From Sphingomonas sp. SORGH_AS_0950 (GTDB taxonomy: Bacteria; Pseudomonadota; Alphaproteobacteria; Sphingomonadales; Sphingomonadaceae): DNA of 64,000 bases. The stretch is from contig NZ_JAUTAE010000001.1 of NCBI RefSeq assembly GCF_030818415.1, positions 3,002,001 through 3,066,000 of the forward strand, read 5' to 3'. A program made the translations under genes and the position numbers. This document shows, one piece after another, positions 8,884 to 26,582 of the stretch; position 1 is the first letter of the stretch; every line of letters begins with the position of its first letter. The notes under the pieces are model-generated. The model had not been told where the DNA came from. It saw nothing but the letters and a program-made list of their open reading frames with translations, and did no database searches.

Positions 8884-10671
8884 TCAATTCCTGTAGAGCG
8901 CGTCCAGTCGCTCGCCATAGATTTCGCGCAGGACGTGGCGGCGGATCTTCAAGGACGGGGTCAGCTGCTCGTTCTCGATCGTGAAGGGTTCGTCGGCGAT
9001 GATGAAGCGGCGGATGCGTTCGGTCACCGACAGGTCGCGATTGACCCGGTCGACCGCCGCCGAGACCGCCGCGCGGAAGTCGAGATCGTCGTCCAGCGCG
9101 GTGCGGTTGCACCCCGTCCCCGACTTCGCGCACCATTCCGCCGTCCATTCGGCATCGGGCACGATCAGCGCGACCATATAGGGACGCCGGTCCCCCGCGA
9201 TCATCGCCTGGCCGATCTCGGGCTGGAGCGTCAGCATCCCCTCGACCTTCTGGGGGGCGACATTCTCGCCCTTGTCGTTGATGATCAGGTCCTTCTTGCG
9301 GTCGGTGATGCGCAGGCGACCGGCCGCGTCGAACTCGCCGATATCGCCGGTATGCAGCCAGCCGTCCTTCAGCACCCGCTCGGTCTCGACCGGATTGCGC
9401 CAATAGCCGTGCATGACCAATTCGCCGCGCACCAGTATCTCGCCATCTTCGGCGATGCGGACCTCGGTATCCGCCAGCGGCGGGCCGACCGTTTCCATCC
9501 GCACGCCGGCGCGCGGCCGGTTGCAGGCGATGACCGGCGCGGCCTCGGTCTGGCCATAGCCTTGCAGCAAGGTGAGGCCGATCGAATGGAAGAACAGCCC
9601 GACCTGGGGATTCAGCGGCGCGCCGCCCGACACCATCGCCTTCAGCCTTCCGCCGAACTTCTTGGCGATCTTGGGCTTGAACAGCGTCGCCACCGCCAGT
9701 TGCGCGGGCCGGTCGACCAGCCGGAGCTTGCCGTCATAGCTGCGCGCGCCCAGCGCCAGCGCCTGGTCGAGCAGCCGCGCGCCGAGCCCGCCCTTCTTCT
9801 CGATCGCCTTGGCGATGCGGGTGTGCAGCACTTCGAACAGGCGGGGCACGACGAACATGATCGTCGGGCGCACCTCCTCGATATTGGCGGCCAGCTTGTC
9901 GAGGCCCTCGGCATAATAAATCTGCCCGCCCAGCGCGATCGGGAAATGCTGGCCGCCGGTATGCTCATAGGCGTGCGAGAGGGGGAGGAAGGACAGGAAC
10001 ACCTCGTCCTCCCAGCCGAAATCCTCCGCGATCACCGCGCTGCATCCGGCGCAATTGTGCAGGATCGCGCCGTGATGCTGCATCACCCCGCGCGGCGCGC
10101 CGCCGGTGCCCGAGGTGTAGATGATGCAGGCCAGGTCCTTGCGGCCGAAATCGGCCTGTGCGGCCACCGCATCGGGCGCGGTCGGATGCGCGGCGATCAG
10201 CGCGTCATATTGGCGGCACTCGATCTGCGCGGGGCCGAGCTTGAGCGGCTCGAACCCGATCACCGTCTGGACATGGTTGGAGCGCAGCGCGGCGGGGAGC
10301 AGCGTCGTCGCCAGCTTCTGGGTCGAGACGATGACCGCGCGCGCGCCCGAATTCTCGATGATATGGGTATGATCGCGCTCGGTATTGGTGGTGTAGGTCG
10401 GCACCGTGACGCAGCCCGCCGCCATGATGGCGAGGTCGGCGATGCACCATTCGGGGCGGTTCTCCGACACCAGCATCACCCGGTCGCCGCGTTGCAGCCC
10501 GGTCGCGCGCAGCCCCGCCGACAGGCTGGCCACCTGCCGCGCCGCCTCGGCCCAGCTGATCGCCTGCCACGCGCCGCCCTGCTTGCGCCACAGGAACGGC
10601 GCGTCGCCCTTTTCGGCGGCGCGGGTGAAGAACATGGTGACGAGATTGGGGAAATATTCGAGCGTACGCAT
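8884..10671 (-). CDS. Long-chain-fatty-acid--CoA ligase family (AMP-forming)
   Basis: A 595-residue adenylate-forming enzyme predicted to activate a fatty acid with ATP and CoA. The P-loop reads IIYTSGTGGAPRGVMQHHG, the adenylate-binding motif YGQTEAAP, and the hinge region GWLHTGDIGEFDAAGRLRITDRKKDL. The ending PSLKIRRHVLREIY carries the C-terminal catalytic lysine context. The overall layout resembles the FAA1-type long-chain synthetases. The start at 10671 has a GGGAGAGG ribosome binding site. It follows ggt on the same strand with 71 bp between. Chain-length specificity is not visible. Confidence 0.88.
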   Translation of the reverse strand: MRTLEYFPNLVTMFFTRAAEKGDAPFLWRKQGGAWQAISWAEAARQVASLSAGLRATGLQRGDRVMLVSENRPEWCIADLAIMAAGCVTVPTYTTNTERDHTHIIENSGARAVIVSTQKLATTLLPAALRSNHVQTVIGFEPLKLGPAQIECRQYDALIAAHPTAPDAVAAQADFGRKDLACIIYTSGTGGAPRGVMQHHGAILHNCAGCSAVIAEDFGWEDEVFLSFLPLSHAYEHTGGQHFPIALGGQIYYAEGLDKLAANIEEVRPTIMFVVPRLFEVLHTRIAKAIEKKGGLGARLLDQALALGARSYDGKLRLVDRPAQLAVATLFKPKIAKKFGGRLKAMVSGGAPLNPQVGLFFHSIGLTLLQGYGQTEAAPVIACNRPRAGVRMETVGPPLADTEVRIAEDGEILVRGELVMHGYWRNPVETERVLKDGWLHTGDIGEFDAAGRLRITDRKKDLIINDKGENVAPQKVEGMLTLQPEIGQAMIAGDRRPYMVALIVPDAEWTAEWCAKSGTGCNRTALDDDLDFRAAVSAAVDRVNRDLSVTERIRRFIIADEPFTIENEQLTPSLKIRRHVLREIYGERLDALYRN

Positions 10672-10742
10672 GGTGCCTCTCCCACCGGCCCGTATCGTGC
10701 ACGTCAACGCGCGATCGGGCTCTTTGTTTGCTGGTTCGTCGC

Positions 10743-12488
10743 TTACTCGGCCGGACGGCCCGGCTTGTCGCCGACACGCCGGATCGCCGTCATGCGGCCC
10801 GTCACGTCGATCGCCACGCCCTCGCTGCGCGGATCGGCGGCGCCGACCCAGCGGCCGCCGACGCGCTCGATGGCATTGGCCTTCAGCCCCATCGGCGCGA
10901 CCGTCACCGTCTCGCCCAGTGCCTGGAGGCCGGGGACCAGCGCGACCAATGAGGTGCCCTGTTCGACCGTCGCCACATGGCCCGGCGCGAAGAGCAGCCC
11001 CTGCGCGATCGCATCCTGTGCGCTCAGCTTCCAGTCGATGACGCCGATGATCGCCTTGGCGACCTGCGCGATGATGGTCGATCCGCCCGCCGCGCCGATC
11101 GCCAGCCGGACCTTGCCGTCGGGGCCATAGACGATGGTCGGCGACATCGAGCTGCGCGGGCGCTTGCCGCCCTCGACTCGGTTGGCGACGAGGTCGCCGT
11201 CCTTGACCGGCACGATGTCGAAATCGGTCAGCTCGTTGTTGAGCATCGTGCCGTCGACCGACAGGCCCGATCCGAACGAGCCCTCGACGGTGGTCGTCAC
11301 CTCGGCGACATTGCCCGCATCGTCCACGGTCAAGAGGTCGGTGGTGCCGGGCACCTCGCTGACCGGGGCGCGGACGCGCGGCGGGGCGCCGGGCGGCGTG
11401 CCGGGCGACACCGAGGCCATGGTGCGATCGGGCGAGATCAGCGCCGAGCGGTCGGCGATATAGGCCGGATCGAACAACCCTTTCAGCGGTACGCGGACAT
11501 AATCGGGGTCGCCCAGATACATGTCGCGATCGGCATAGGCGAGCCGCGAGGCCTCGGCGAACAGATGCCAGGCCACCGGCGAATCCTTGCCCAGCTTGGC
11601 CATGTCGAAACGTTCGAGCAGCTTCAGGATCGACAACATGGTCGATCCGCCGCCCGAGGACGGGCCCATGCTGCAAATCCGGTAGCCGCGATAGGGCGCG
11701 CAGAGCGGCGGGCGGGGCTTGGCGGCATAGGCGGCGAGATCGCCGGTCGTCATCTTCGACGGATTGCGCGTCGCGGTGTTGACGGTCGTGACCAGCTTCT
11801 GCGCCTGGGGACCGACATAGAAACTGTCCGGGCCGAGCCGTGCGATTCGCTCCAGCAGCGCGGCCTGTTCGGGATTGCGGATGATGCTGCCCAGCGGGAG
11901 GACCTGGCCATCGGGTCCGGTCAGCCGCGCGCGGGTCGCGGCATCGACATGGCCGCCATAGCGGGTCAGCGCGGTCTGGAGCCGCGGGGTCAGCTGGAAC
12001 CCGTCGCGGGCCAGCCGGATCGCGGGCTGGAATAGCCGCGCCCAGGGCAGCCTGCCGCCCTTCGCATGCGCCAGCGCCATGCCGCGCAGCGCGCCGGGAA
12101 CGCCGACGCTGCGCCCGCCGGGAACCGCCTCGGCATGGGATAGCGGGCGGCCATCAGGGCCGTAGAACCAGTCGGGGGTGGCGGCCATCGGCGCGGTCTC
12201 GCGCGCGTCGATCGTGTCGGTGCCGCGCGCGCTGTGGCGAACCCAATAGCTGCCGCCGCCGATGCCGGAGCTTTGCGGCTCGACCACGTTGAGCGCCAGC
12301 ATGGTCGCGATCGCGGCGTCGGTCGCGCTGCCCCCGGCGCGCAGGATCTCGACCCCGGCGGCGGCGGCGCGGGGATCGGCGGCGCTGACCATGCCCTGGG
12401 CGGGGGCCTTGGCGGCGGGCTGGCGCGCCTCGACGGGCGCGACGGGGGCCAGCGCGAGCGCCGCCACGGAGAGGAGCCAGTGCTTCAT
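10743..12488 (-). CDS. ggt: Gamma-glutamyltransferase family protein
   Basis: A 581-residue Ntn-hydrolase precursor. Residues 1-21 are a signal peptide (MKHWLLSVAALALAPVAPVEA), so it is exported. SAADPRAAAAGVEILRAGGSATDAAIA is the typical N-terminal GGT motif, and SGIGGG follows. The autoprocessing/nucleophile region reads VPGTTDLLTVDDAGNVAEVTTT, where the second Thr of GTT is the probable catalytic residue. The usual TTH is TTD here. The family cleaves gamma-glutamyl bonds of glutathione-like substrates in the periplasm. Lies just downstream of pyrD on the same strand. Confidence 0.88.
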   Translation of the reverse strand: MKHWLLSVAALALAPVAPVEARQPAAKAPAQGMVSAADPRAAAAGVEILRAGGSATDAAIATMLALNVVEPQSSGIGGGSYWVRHSARGTDTIDARETAPMAATPDWFYGPDGRPLSHAEAVPGGRSVGVPGALRGMALAHAKGGRLPWARLFQPAIRLARDGFQLTPRLQTALTRYGGHVDAATRARLTGPDGQVLPLGSIIRNPEQAALLERIARLGPDSFYVGPQAQKLVTTVNTATRNPSKMTTGDLAAYAAKPRPPLCAPYRGYRICSMGPSSGGGSTMLSILKLLERFDMAKLGKDSPVAWHLFAEASRLAYADRDMYLGDPDYVRVPLKGLFDPAYIADRSALISPDRTMASVSPGTPPGAPPRVRAPVSEVPGTTDLLTVDDAGNVAEVTTTVEGSFGSGLSVDGTMLNNELTDFDIVPVKDGDLVANRVEGGKRPRSSMSPTIVYGPDGKVRLAIGAAGGSTIIAQVAKAIIGVIDWKLSAQDAIAQGLLFAPGHVATVEQGTSLVALVPGLQALGETVTVAPMGLKANAIERVGGRWVGAADPRSEGVAIDVTGRMTAIRRVGDKPGRPAE

Positions 12489-12534
12489 GCCGCCGACCCT
12501 AGCGGCAAGGGTCGGCCCCCGCCAAGCCGTAACG

Positions 12535-13563
12535 TCAGGCGCCGACCGCTTCGGCGATGCTGGCGAACCCGTCGCGGGCGAGCAGCGCGTCGAGATCGGC
12601 GAGGATGCGCGCGGCCAGCCCCGGCCCTTCATAGACCAGCGCGGAGTAGAGCTGGATCAGGCTCGCGCCGCTGCGGATGCGGGCATAGGCCTCCGCGCCC
12701 GAATCGATCCCGCCCGCCGCGATCAGCGTCATCGCCGCCCCGGTGGCCTTGCGGAAATCGGCGAGCCGCGTGCGGGCGAGCGGGGCGAGCGGACGGCCCG
12801 AAAGCCCGCCGGTCTCGGCGGCGTTGCCGCTCTTCACGTCCGGCCGGGTGATGGTGGTGTTGCCGATGATGATCGCGTCCAGCCGGTGGTCGATCGCGGC
12901 GCGGGCGATCTCGTCGATCTGTGCGGGCTCCAGGTCGGGGGCGACCTTCAGGAACAGCGGCACGGCGCCCGCGGCTTCGCGCGAGGCGGCCAGCAGCTCG
13001 GCGAGGGCGGGCCCGTGTTGCAGGTCGCGCAGGCCCGGCGTGTTGGGGCTGGAGATGTTGATCGTGACATAATCGGCGATCGGCGCGGCCTGGGTCACGC
13101 CGTGGCGATAGTCGGCGATGCGGTCGGCCGCGTCCTTGTTCGCGCCGACATTGATGCCCAACACGCCCTTGCGCTTCGCGGCGCGCGCCCGCGCCAGTCC
13201 CGCATCCAGCCCGCCATTGTTGAAGCCATAGCGGTTGACCACCGCCTTGTCCTCGACCAGCCGGAACAGGCGGGGCTTGGGGTTGCCGGGCTGGGGCCTG
13301 GGGGTCAGCGTGCCGATCTCCACCATGCCGAAGCCCAGCCCGAAAAAACCGTCGATCGCCTCGCCATTCTTGTCGACCCCCGCCGCCAGCCCCAGCGGAT
13401 TGGCGAAGTCGATCCCCGCCACCTGCGTCGCCAGCCGGGGATAGCGCGCCGGATCGGCCCCCATCGGCGCGCCCAGCGACCCCCAGCGCGACAGCATCGA
13501 AACCGTCAGACCATGGGCGCGCTCGGCATCGAGGGCGAAGAGGAGCGGGTGATAAAAGGCCAT
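12535..13563 (-). CDS. pyrD: Dihydroorotate dehydrogenase (quinone), class 2
   Basis: A 343-residue enzyme that oxidises dihydroorotate to orotate in pyrimidine synthesis, using membrane quinones and FMN. The sequence shows an N-terminal membrane-associating helix (MAFYHPLLFALDAERAHGL), AGVDKNGEAIDGF, NRYGFNNGG, the catalytic-serine loop INISSPNTPGLRDLQ, and IIIGNTT, GGLSGRPL, IAAGGI and QLYSALVYEGP in FMN binding. The start ATG 13563 is where conservation begins; the upstream extension is translated REP sequence. ggt and the acyl-CoA ligase follow on the same strand. Confidence 0.95.
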   Translation of the reverse strand: MAFYHPLLFALDAERAHGLTVSMLSRWGSLGAPMGADPARYPRLATQVAGIDFANPLGLAAGVDKNGEAIDGFFGLGFGMVEIGTLTPRPQPGNPKPRLFRLVEDKAVVNRYGFNNGGLDAGLARARAAKRKGVLGINVGANKDAADRIADYRHGVTQAAPIADYVTINISSPNTPGLRDLQHGPALAELLAASREAAGAVPLFLKVAPDLEPAQIDEIARAAIDHRLDAIIIGNTTITRPDVKSGNAAETGGLSGRPLAPLARTRLADFRKATGAAMTLIAAGGIDSGAEAYARIRSGASLIQLYSALVYEGPGLAARILADLDALLARDGFASIAEAVGA

Positions 13564-13630
13564 GTCGGCCCGGTTAGCGGATTGCGGAGGGAGGGGGAAG
13601 ATTGTGCTTTCTTCCGTCAATTTCTCCGCT

Positions 13631-13795
13631 CCCCCTCCCGCAGGCGGGAGGGGGTTGGGGGGAGGGCAGGGTGTCTCACCGAGTCCATCGCCCATGGCCT
13701 TGCCCTCCCCATCCCAGTCTCAGGTAAACGATGCCCCGCATCGTTCAGGTCATGCCGGGGGCATGACCGGCCTGAAACTCGCTTGCGGGAGGGGA
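13631..13795. repeat. REP-like repeat, family C, copy 1, with an inserted pair of hairpins
   Basis: Starts with CCCCCTCCCGCAGGCGGGAG and matches the family C copies at 59308-59416 and 62541-62646. The second arm is split by about 70 bp carrying two perfect hairpins with 3-nt loops: AACGATGC/GCATCGTT (13727-13745) and GGTCATGCC/GGCATGACC (13748-13768). The block occupies the gap between pyrD and the catalase gene, which holds no other gene. Confidence 0.75.
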
Positions 13796-13840
13796 GCGGC
13801 AAGATCGAAGCGCGTGCGCCTTCGCTGAGTCAGGGCTTAA

Positions 13841-13865
13841 GGAACGCTATCACCCAACATGGGTT
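13841..13865 (+). promoter_or_regulatory. Possible EcfG-type promoter for the catalase-family gene
   Basis: GGAAC at 13841-13845, then 16 nt, then GGTT at 13862-13865. The alphaproteobacterial general-stress consensus is GGAAC-N16/17-CGTT, so the -10 differs by one base. It lies 28 bp before the start codon of a catalase-like gene, a plausible stress target. Confidence 0.35.
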
Positions 13866-13893
13866 GGTGGGGACCCACAGGGAGATCCCCCCG

Positions 13894-14982
13894 ATGAAGA
13901 CCCCCGTCGCATTCACCCCCCAGGTCGAAGACGTGAAGCCCGATGAAGGCGAAACCGTCGACCAGATGAAACAGTCCTTCGCGCATATCCTCGACACCAC
14001 GTCCAGGGACTATGGCCACGGCGTCCGCGCGGTCCATGCCAAGGCGCATGGCATCATCCGGGGCATGCTGACGGTGCATGACAATCTCCCGCCCGAACTG
14101 GCGCAGGGGCTGTTCGCGACGCCGGGCGAGTATGAGGCGGTGGCGCGCATCTCGACCAATCCGGGGGACATATTGGACGATGCGATCGGCTTGCCGCGCG
14201 GACTGGCGCTGAAGGTGATCGGGGTCGAGGGCGAGCGGCTGCCCGGTTCCGAAGGCGATGCGACCCAGGACTTCGTGATGGCCAATGCGCCGGTCTTCAC
14301 CGCACCGACGGCGGACGCCTTTGCCAAGAATCTGAAGATGCTGGCCTCCACCACCGACAGGTTCGAGGGCGGCAAGAAGCTGCTATCGGGCCTATTGCGC
14401 GGGATCGAGGCGACGTTGGAGACGGTCGGGATCGAAAGCGCGACGCTCCAGACGCTGGGCGGAGCCAAGCCGGTGCACCCGCTGGGCGAGACCTATTACA
14501 GCCAGACGCCGTTCCGCTATGGCGACCATATCGCCAAGTTCGCGCTGTTCCCGGTCAGCCCCGCGCTGACCCAGCTGACCGGCGACACGGTCGACACCCA
14601 TGACCGTCCCGACGCGCTGCGCGAGGTGGTGCGTGAGGTGATGATCGAGCAGGGTGGCCAGTGGGAGTTGCGTGTCCAGCTCAACCGCGACCTGGACTCC
14701 ATGCCGATCGAGGATGCGACCGCCGAGTGGAGCGAGGCGGACAGCCCCTATGTCACCGTCGCGACCTTCACCGCCGCGCCCCAGATCAGCTGGCGCGACG
14801 GCGAGACCCATGCGATCGACGATGCGCTGTCCTACAGCATCTGGCACGGGCTGGCGGCGCACCGGCCGCTGGGCAATATCAACCGCGCGCGCAAGGACAC
14901 GTACCGCTTCTCCGCCGAGTATCGCGGCCGGGTGAATGGCTGCCCGATGCACGAGCCGCGTGCCATGGCCGAGTTGCCGTGA
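13894..14982 (+). CDS. Catalase-family (catalase-like heme domain) protein
   Basis: A 362-residue protein of the small catalase-like group. It shows the HAKAHGIIRGMLTVHDNLP region where catalases carry the distal histidine, an ARISTNPGD segment, and an ending SAEYRGRVNGCPMHEP. It lacks the full-length catalase architecture and signal peptide. It may decompose peroxide or use organic peroxides; neither is proven for this subgroup. Start MKTPVAF at 13894 has an AGGGAGA ribosome binding site 8 bp upstream. An EcfG-like promoter may precede it. A metallophosphoesterase follows after 28 bp and may be cotranscribed. Confidence 0.75.
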   Translation: MKTPVAFTPQVEDVKPDEGETVDQMKQSFAHILDTTSRDYGHGVRAVHAKAHGIIRGMLTVHDNLPPELAQGLFATPGEYEAVARISTNPGDILDDAIGLPRGLALKVIGVEGERLPGSEGDATQDFVMANAPVFTAPTADAFAKNLKMLASTTDRFEGGKKLLSGLLRGIEATLETVGIESATLQTLGGAKPVHPLGETYYSQTPFRYGDHIAKFALFPVSPALTQLTGDTVDTHDRPDALREVVREVMIEQGGQWELRVQLNRDLDSMPIEDATAEWSEADSPYVTVATFTAAPQISWRDGETHAIDDALSYSIWHGLAAHRPLGNINRARKDTYRFSAEYRGRVNGCPMHEPRAMAELP

Positions 14983-15010
14983 CGGGGACGCACAGGCTAG
15001 GACGGGCCGC

Positions 15011-15784
15011 ATGATCCGCCTGTTTCATGTCAGCGACGTGCATTTCGGTGCCGAGGACCCCGCCGCGCTCGCCTGGTTCGCCGAGCGGGTGGCGGTGGAA
15101 AAGCCCGATGCGGTCATCATGACCGGCGACCTGACCATGCGCGCGACCAAGCGCGAGTTCCAGGCGGGCGGCGCGTGGCTGCAATCGCTCGGCGTGCCGG
15201 TGACGGTCGAGGTCGGCAATCACGACATCCCCTATTATTGGGACCCGTTCCGGCGGCTGTTCGCCCCCTATCAGCGCTATGCCGCGGTCGAGCGGATGAT
15301 CGAGAAGCCGCTCGACCTGCCCGGCGTGACGGTGGTGCCGCTCAAGACCACCGCGCGCGCCCAGTGGCGGTGGAACTGGTCCAAGGGGCGGGTCAGCACG
15401 GGGTCGCTGCGCCGCGCGCTGGCGCTGATCGAGCAGGCGCCCAAGGATCACCTGATCCTGGTCGCGGCGCACCACCCGCTGATCGAGGGGCCGACCAAGG
15501 GTACCGCCAAGACCCGCAACGGCGATGTCGCGCTGACCCAGCTGGCGGCGGCGGGCGCGCATGCGGTGCTGAGCGGGCATGTCCATGACCCGTTCGACGT
15601 GCCGATCGACCGCGATGGCCGGATCATCCGGATGATCGGGGCGGGCACCCTGTCCAAGCGGACGCGCAAGACGCCGCCCGCCTTCAACGAACTGCGGATC
15701 GAGGGGCTGGGGTTCGAGACGCTGGTCCGCAGCCTGGACGAAGCCCCGCCGCATGTCATTACCGAGGATATGCGGGCAGGGTGA
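15011..15784 (+). CDS. Calcineurin-like metallophosphoesterase
   Basis: A 257-residue cytosolic phosphoesterase with the full dinuclear metal motif set in order: DVHFG, TGDLT, GNHD, AAHHP and GHVHD. The first residues, MIRLFHVSDVHFG, fix the start at 15011. The family hydrolyses phosphomono- or diesters, including cyclic nucleotides; the substrate cannot be told. It is placed 28 bp after the catalase-family gene and ends at an inverted repeat that may act as terminator. Confidence 0.88.
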   Translation: MIRLFHVSDVHFGAEDPAALAWFAERVAVEKPDAVIMTGDLTMRATKREFQAGGAWLQSLGVPVTVEVGNHDIPYYWDPFRRLFAPYQRYAAVERMIEKPLDLPGVTVVPLKTTARAQWRWNWSKGRVSTGSLRRALALIEQAPKDHLILVAAHHPLIEGPTKGTAKTRNGDVALTQLAAAGAHAVLSGHVHDPFDVPIDRDGRIIRMIGAGTLSKRTRKTPPAFNELRIEGLGFETLVRSLDEAPPHVITEDMRAG

Positions 15785-15787
15785 TCG

Positions 15788-15903
15788 GGCGAGTTGGGGC
15801 CTAGCCTTCGACTTCGCTCAGGCGGAACGGAGGTTGGGGCCCGCTTTCTGATCGTCAGTCGTTCGGGCTGAGCGAAGTCGAAGCCCAGGCCCCGACCTCG
15901 CCG
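15788..15903. repeat. Inverted REP pair, family D (CTGAGCGAAGTCGAAG type)
   Basis: Two family D units face each other. The left half carries CCTTCGACTTCGCTCAGGC, the right half CTGAGCGAAGTCGAAGCCC, and outer arms GGCGAG-TTGGGGCC pair with GGCCCC-GACCTCGCC. It lies between two convergent genes and could terminate both transcripts. Confidence 0.75.
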
Positions 15904-15907
15904 AAAA

Positions 15908-17155
15908 TCACCCCCGCATCACATGCGGCCGCGCTGCGATCTGGTCGTACATCCGCCCCGGCTGGTCGAGCCAGATCGGCGACAGCTTGGTCGAATCCGC
16001 CCGCGCCAGCCCGACCGCATAGGTGCAGCGCGCCACACCCCAGTCGGTATGCGCGGCGGCGGCCAGGATGGGCACGAACATCGGGCGGCCCGCCGCATCG
16101 ATCACATGGATCGCCTCACGCGGCAGCGCGGTGACCCCGCGGACCGTCCGGCTCTCGCCCGGCGCCAGTGCGAAGGGCGGGACCACCGGCCGTCCCTGCG
16201 GCTGATAGGCGAGTTCGACCAGTTGCTCGTCCAGCCCGGCATGCGCGCTGAGCAGCCGCAGATCGACCGCGACCCGCCCGATCGGGGTCGCGCCGGTGTT
16301 GCGGACCGTCACCTCCGCCTCGATCGTCGCCGACAGCATGTTGAGCCCGACGCGCAGCGGGCGCGCCTCGACCGCCAGGAAGCTGGGCTCGGGCGGCAAC
16401 GGCGGCAGCGATGGCGGGGCCGGGGGGGCGACCGGCTCGGGCGCGGCGGAGGCGGGGCGCGGGTCGGGCCCCGCCGGACGCGTCGCCACCGGCTCGGCGG
16501 CGGGTTCGGGGCGGGGCATCGGCGCGGACTGGGCGCGCGCGGGGCGGCTGCGCCGACCCAGCCAGATTCCGATCAGCAAGGCCGCCAGTCCGGTGCCGAT
16601 CAGCAGCGGCCAGAAGGGCAGGGTGCGATCCGTGTCGGCCTGTTCGGGCGCGGTGGTGCCCGGGGCGACGATGGCCGGGGCCTGGCCATTGCCGATCGTC
16701 ATGCCGTCCATCGATTCGGTCCGGTCGACCATCGGCGTCTCGGGATCGGGCAGGCGCGTCGCGGGCGGCTCGGGCGAGGGCAGCGGCGTCGGCTCGGCGG
16801 TCGGGCTGGGCGTCGGGGTCGGCGACGGTGCGGGCGTGGGGCGCGGCGTCGGCCGGGGGGCCGGGGGCGCACGCGGGGTCGGTGTCGGCGTCGCCTCGGG
16901 CGTGGACTGGCCGGGCAGGACCAGGCGCGGCGTGGGCGGCGTCGGCACCGGGGTCTGGGTGGATTGGGGCGAGGATGCGCGCGGCGTCAGGCTGAATCCG
17001 TCCAGCCCGCCGGAGGAACGGCCCGCGGCGTCACTGTCCTGCGTGATGGTCTGGGCGAGGACGGGGCTGGCGAGCATCGGGGCAAGCACCGGCGCCAGCG
17101 TCAGGGCAAGAAGGCGCGCGATGCGACGCGGCCCGGACGATGTCATCAACTGCAT
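15908..17155 (-). CDS. Exported proline-rich single-pass membrane protein, unknown function
   Basis: A 415-residue protein. Residues 1-34 form a signal peptide ending ASPVLA. Residues ~55-135 are a Pro/Thr/Ser-rich linker with many PTPxP repeats. A transmembrane helix (PFWPLLIGTGLAALLIGIWL) lies near 185-205, followed by a second Pro/Ala-rich linker. The C-terminal ~150 residues look like a beta-sandwich (LNMLSATIEAEVTVRNTGATPIG, as in CARDB-like domains). The architecture suggests a periplasmic or cytosolic scaffold linked to the membrane. I do not recognise a named family. It diverges from rpoB. Confidence 0.7.
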   Translation of the reverse strand: MQLMTSSGPRRIARLLALTLAPVLAPMLASPVLAQTITQDSDAAGRSSGGLDGFSLTPRASSPQSTQTPVPTPPTPRLVLPGQSTPEATPTPTPRAPPAPRPTPRPTPAPSPTPTPSPTAEPTPLPSPEPPATRLPDPETPMVDRTESMDGMTIGNGQAPAIVAPGTTAPEQADTDRTLPFWPLLIGTGLAALLIGIWLGRRSRPARAQSAPMPRPEPAAEPVATRPAGPDPRPASAAPEPVAPPAPPSLPPLPPEPSFLAVEARPLRVGLNMLSATIEAEVTVRNTGATPIGRVAVDLRLLSAHAGLDEQLVELAYQPQGRPVVPPFALAPGESRTVRGVTALPREAIHVIDAAGRPMFVPILAAAAHTDWGVARCTYAVGLARADSTKLSPIWLDQPGRMYDQIAARPHVMRG

Positions 17156-17244
17156 TCCTCGTGGTAACTACAATCTTCACCGGCCGCCTGGGCCATCGAC
17201 CCGACCATATAGCCGTGCCCGGTAGGCCCGGCGGATGCAACCCC

Positions 17245-17274
17245 TTGTGTAGCGCGATATGCGGCCAATATATG
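17245..17274 (+). promoter_or_regulatory. Candidate sigma-70-like promoter for rpoBC
   Basis: TTGTGT at 17245-17250, 18 nt, then TATATG at 17269-17274, about 270 bp before rpoB. The 389-bp gap 17156-17544 has no gene. rpoBC must have its own promoter here because rplJL is elsewhere. The motif match is modest. Confidence 0.3.
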
Positions 17275-17544
17275 GCAGAGCGCGCCGGGGCCGGAACTTT
17301 CCCGCCCTTGTGGCGTGCGGCGGCTGGACAGTTCGGGTGTCCGTCCCTATATGGCAATCATCCACCACAATCTTCGGGAAATGATGCGCCTTCGCGCAGC
17401 GTGTCGGTCGAATGGAAGATTGCTGGTTCAACGGACGCCGGATGCCGCCGCATGTGAATGCGAGCGGCCTTTCGGCGTCCGATGTTGCGTCCCGTCCGGA
17501 GGCATCCGGGCAGCGAATTGACGGCTGACGAGGCAGACAGACCC

Positions 17545-21723
<4,179 letters not shown>

Positions 21724-21807
21724 GAAACGGAGCCGGTGGGGCCACCCGCCCCGCCGGCCTCTTTCTCGCTCGCCCGATGAATTTTCCCTCCCTGTGAGGA
21801 AAGCAAA

Positions 21808-26094
<4,287 letters not shown>

Positions 26095-26120
26095 TCCGGC
26101 TAACGGATTGGAAACAAAGG

Positions 26121-26155
26121 GCCGCCGTCCGGGCAACCGGGCGGCGGCTTTTTTT
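26121..26155 (+). terminator. Rho-independent terminator of rpoBC
   Basis: Stem GCCGCCGTCCGG, loop GCAA, stem CCGGGCGGCGGC, followed by seven T. It begins 27 bp after the rpoC stop. Confidence 0.92.
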
Positions 26156-26363
26156 GGAACGCCGTCGATCGGGTTTATCGTTGACGCGGATGCGTGGCTG
26201 ACCGAGAGGCCGACGCGACGAAAGTCCCGGATTTGCGCCGAATGGAGGGTGCGTAGAGCCGGATACGGGAACCGAAATGCCCTCCCAACCATATACGAAT
26301 ATTGGAGAAGATCCCGGACGCGCGCGGGTTGTTGGCGTGCCGATGGGACCCCGGAGACCTGAA

Positions 26364-26543
26364 ATGACGTCCCCCGAGATTGACGAAGACTATTTCTACC
26401 AGCGTGCCGAAACCGAACTCGAACTGGCCCAGAAAGCGACCCACCCCGCCGCGGTTAGAGCCCATTACATCATCGCGAACCACTATCTGGATCGCGCCTA
26501 TAACCAGCCCGCCCATGGCGAGGTGATCGAAGCGGCGGAGTAA
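26364..26543 (+). CDS. Small conserved-looking acidic protein, unknown function
   Basis: A 59-residue soluble protein, MTSPEIDEDYFYQRAETEL..., rich in Glu/Ala with a predicted helical hairpin (AETELELAQKATHPAAVRAHYIIANHYLDRAY). The GGAG ribosome binding site before 26364 and the terminator directly after the stop argue for a real gene. I do not recognise a named family. It stands alone between the rpoC terminator and the IS island. Confidence 0.7.
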   Translation: MTSPEIDEDYFYQRAETELELAQKATHPAAVRAHYIIANHYLDRAYNQPAHGEVIEAAE

Positions 26544-26544
26544 C

Positions 26545-26573
26545 GAAAAGGGGACCTGCGGGGCCCCCTTTTT
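26545..26573 (+). terminator. Terminator after the 59-residue protein gene
   Basis: AAAAGGGGACC pairs with GGGCCCCC and a T-run follows, immediately after the stop at 26543. Confidence 0.75.
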
Positions 26574-26582
26574 TCCAAGGGC

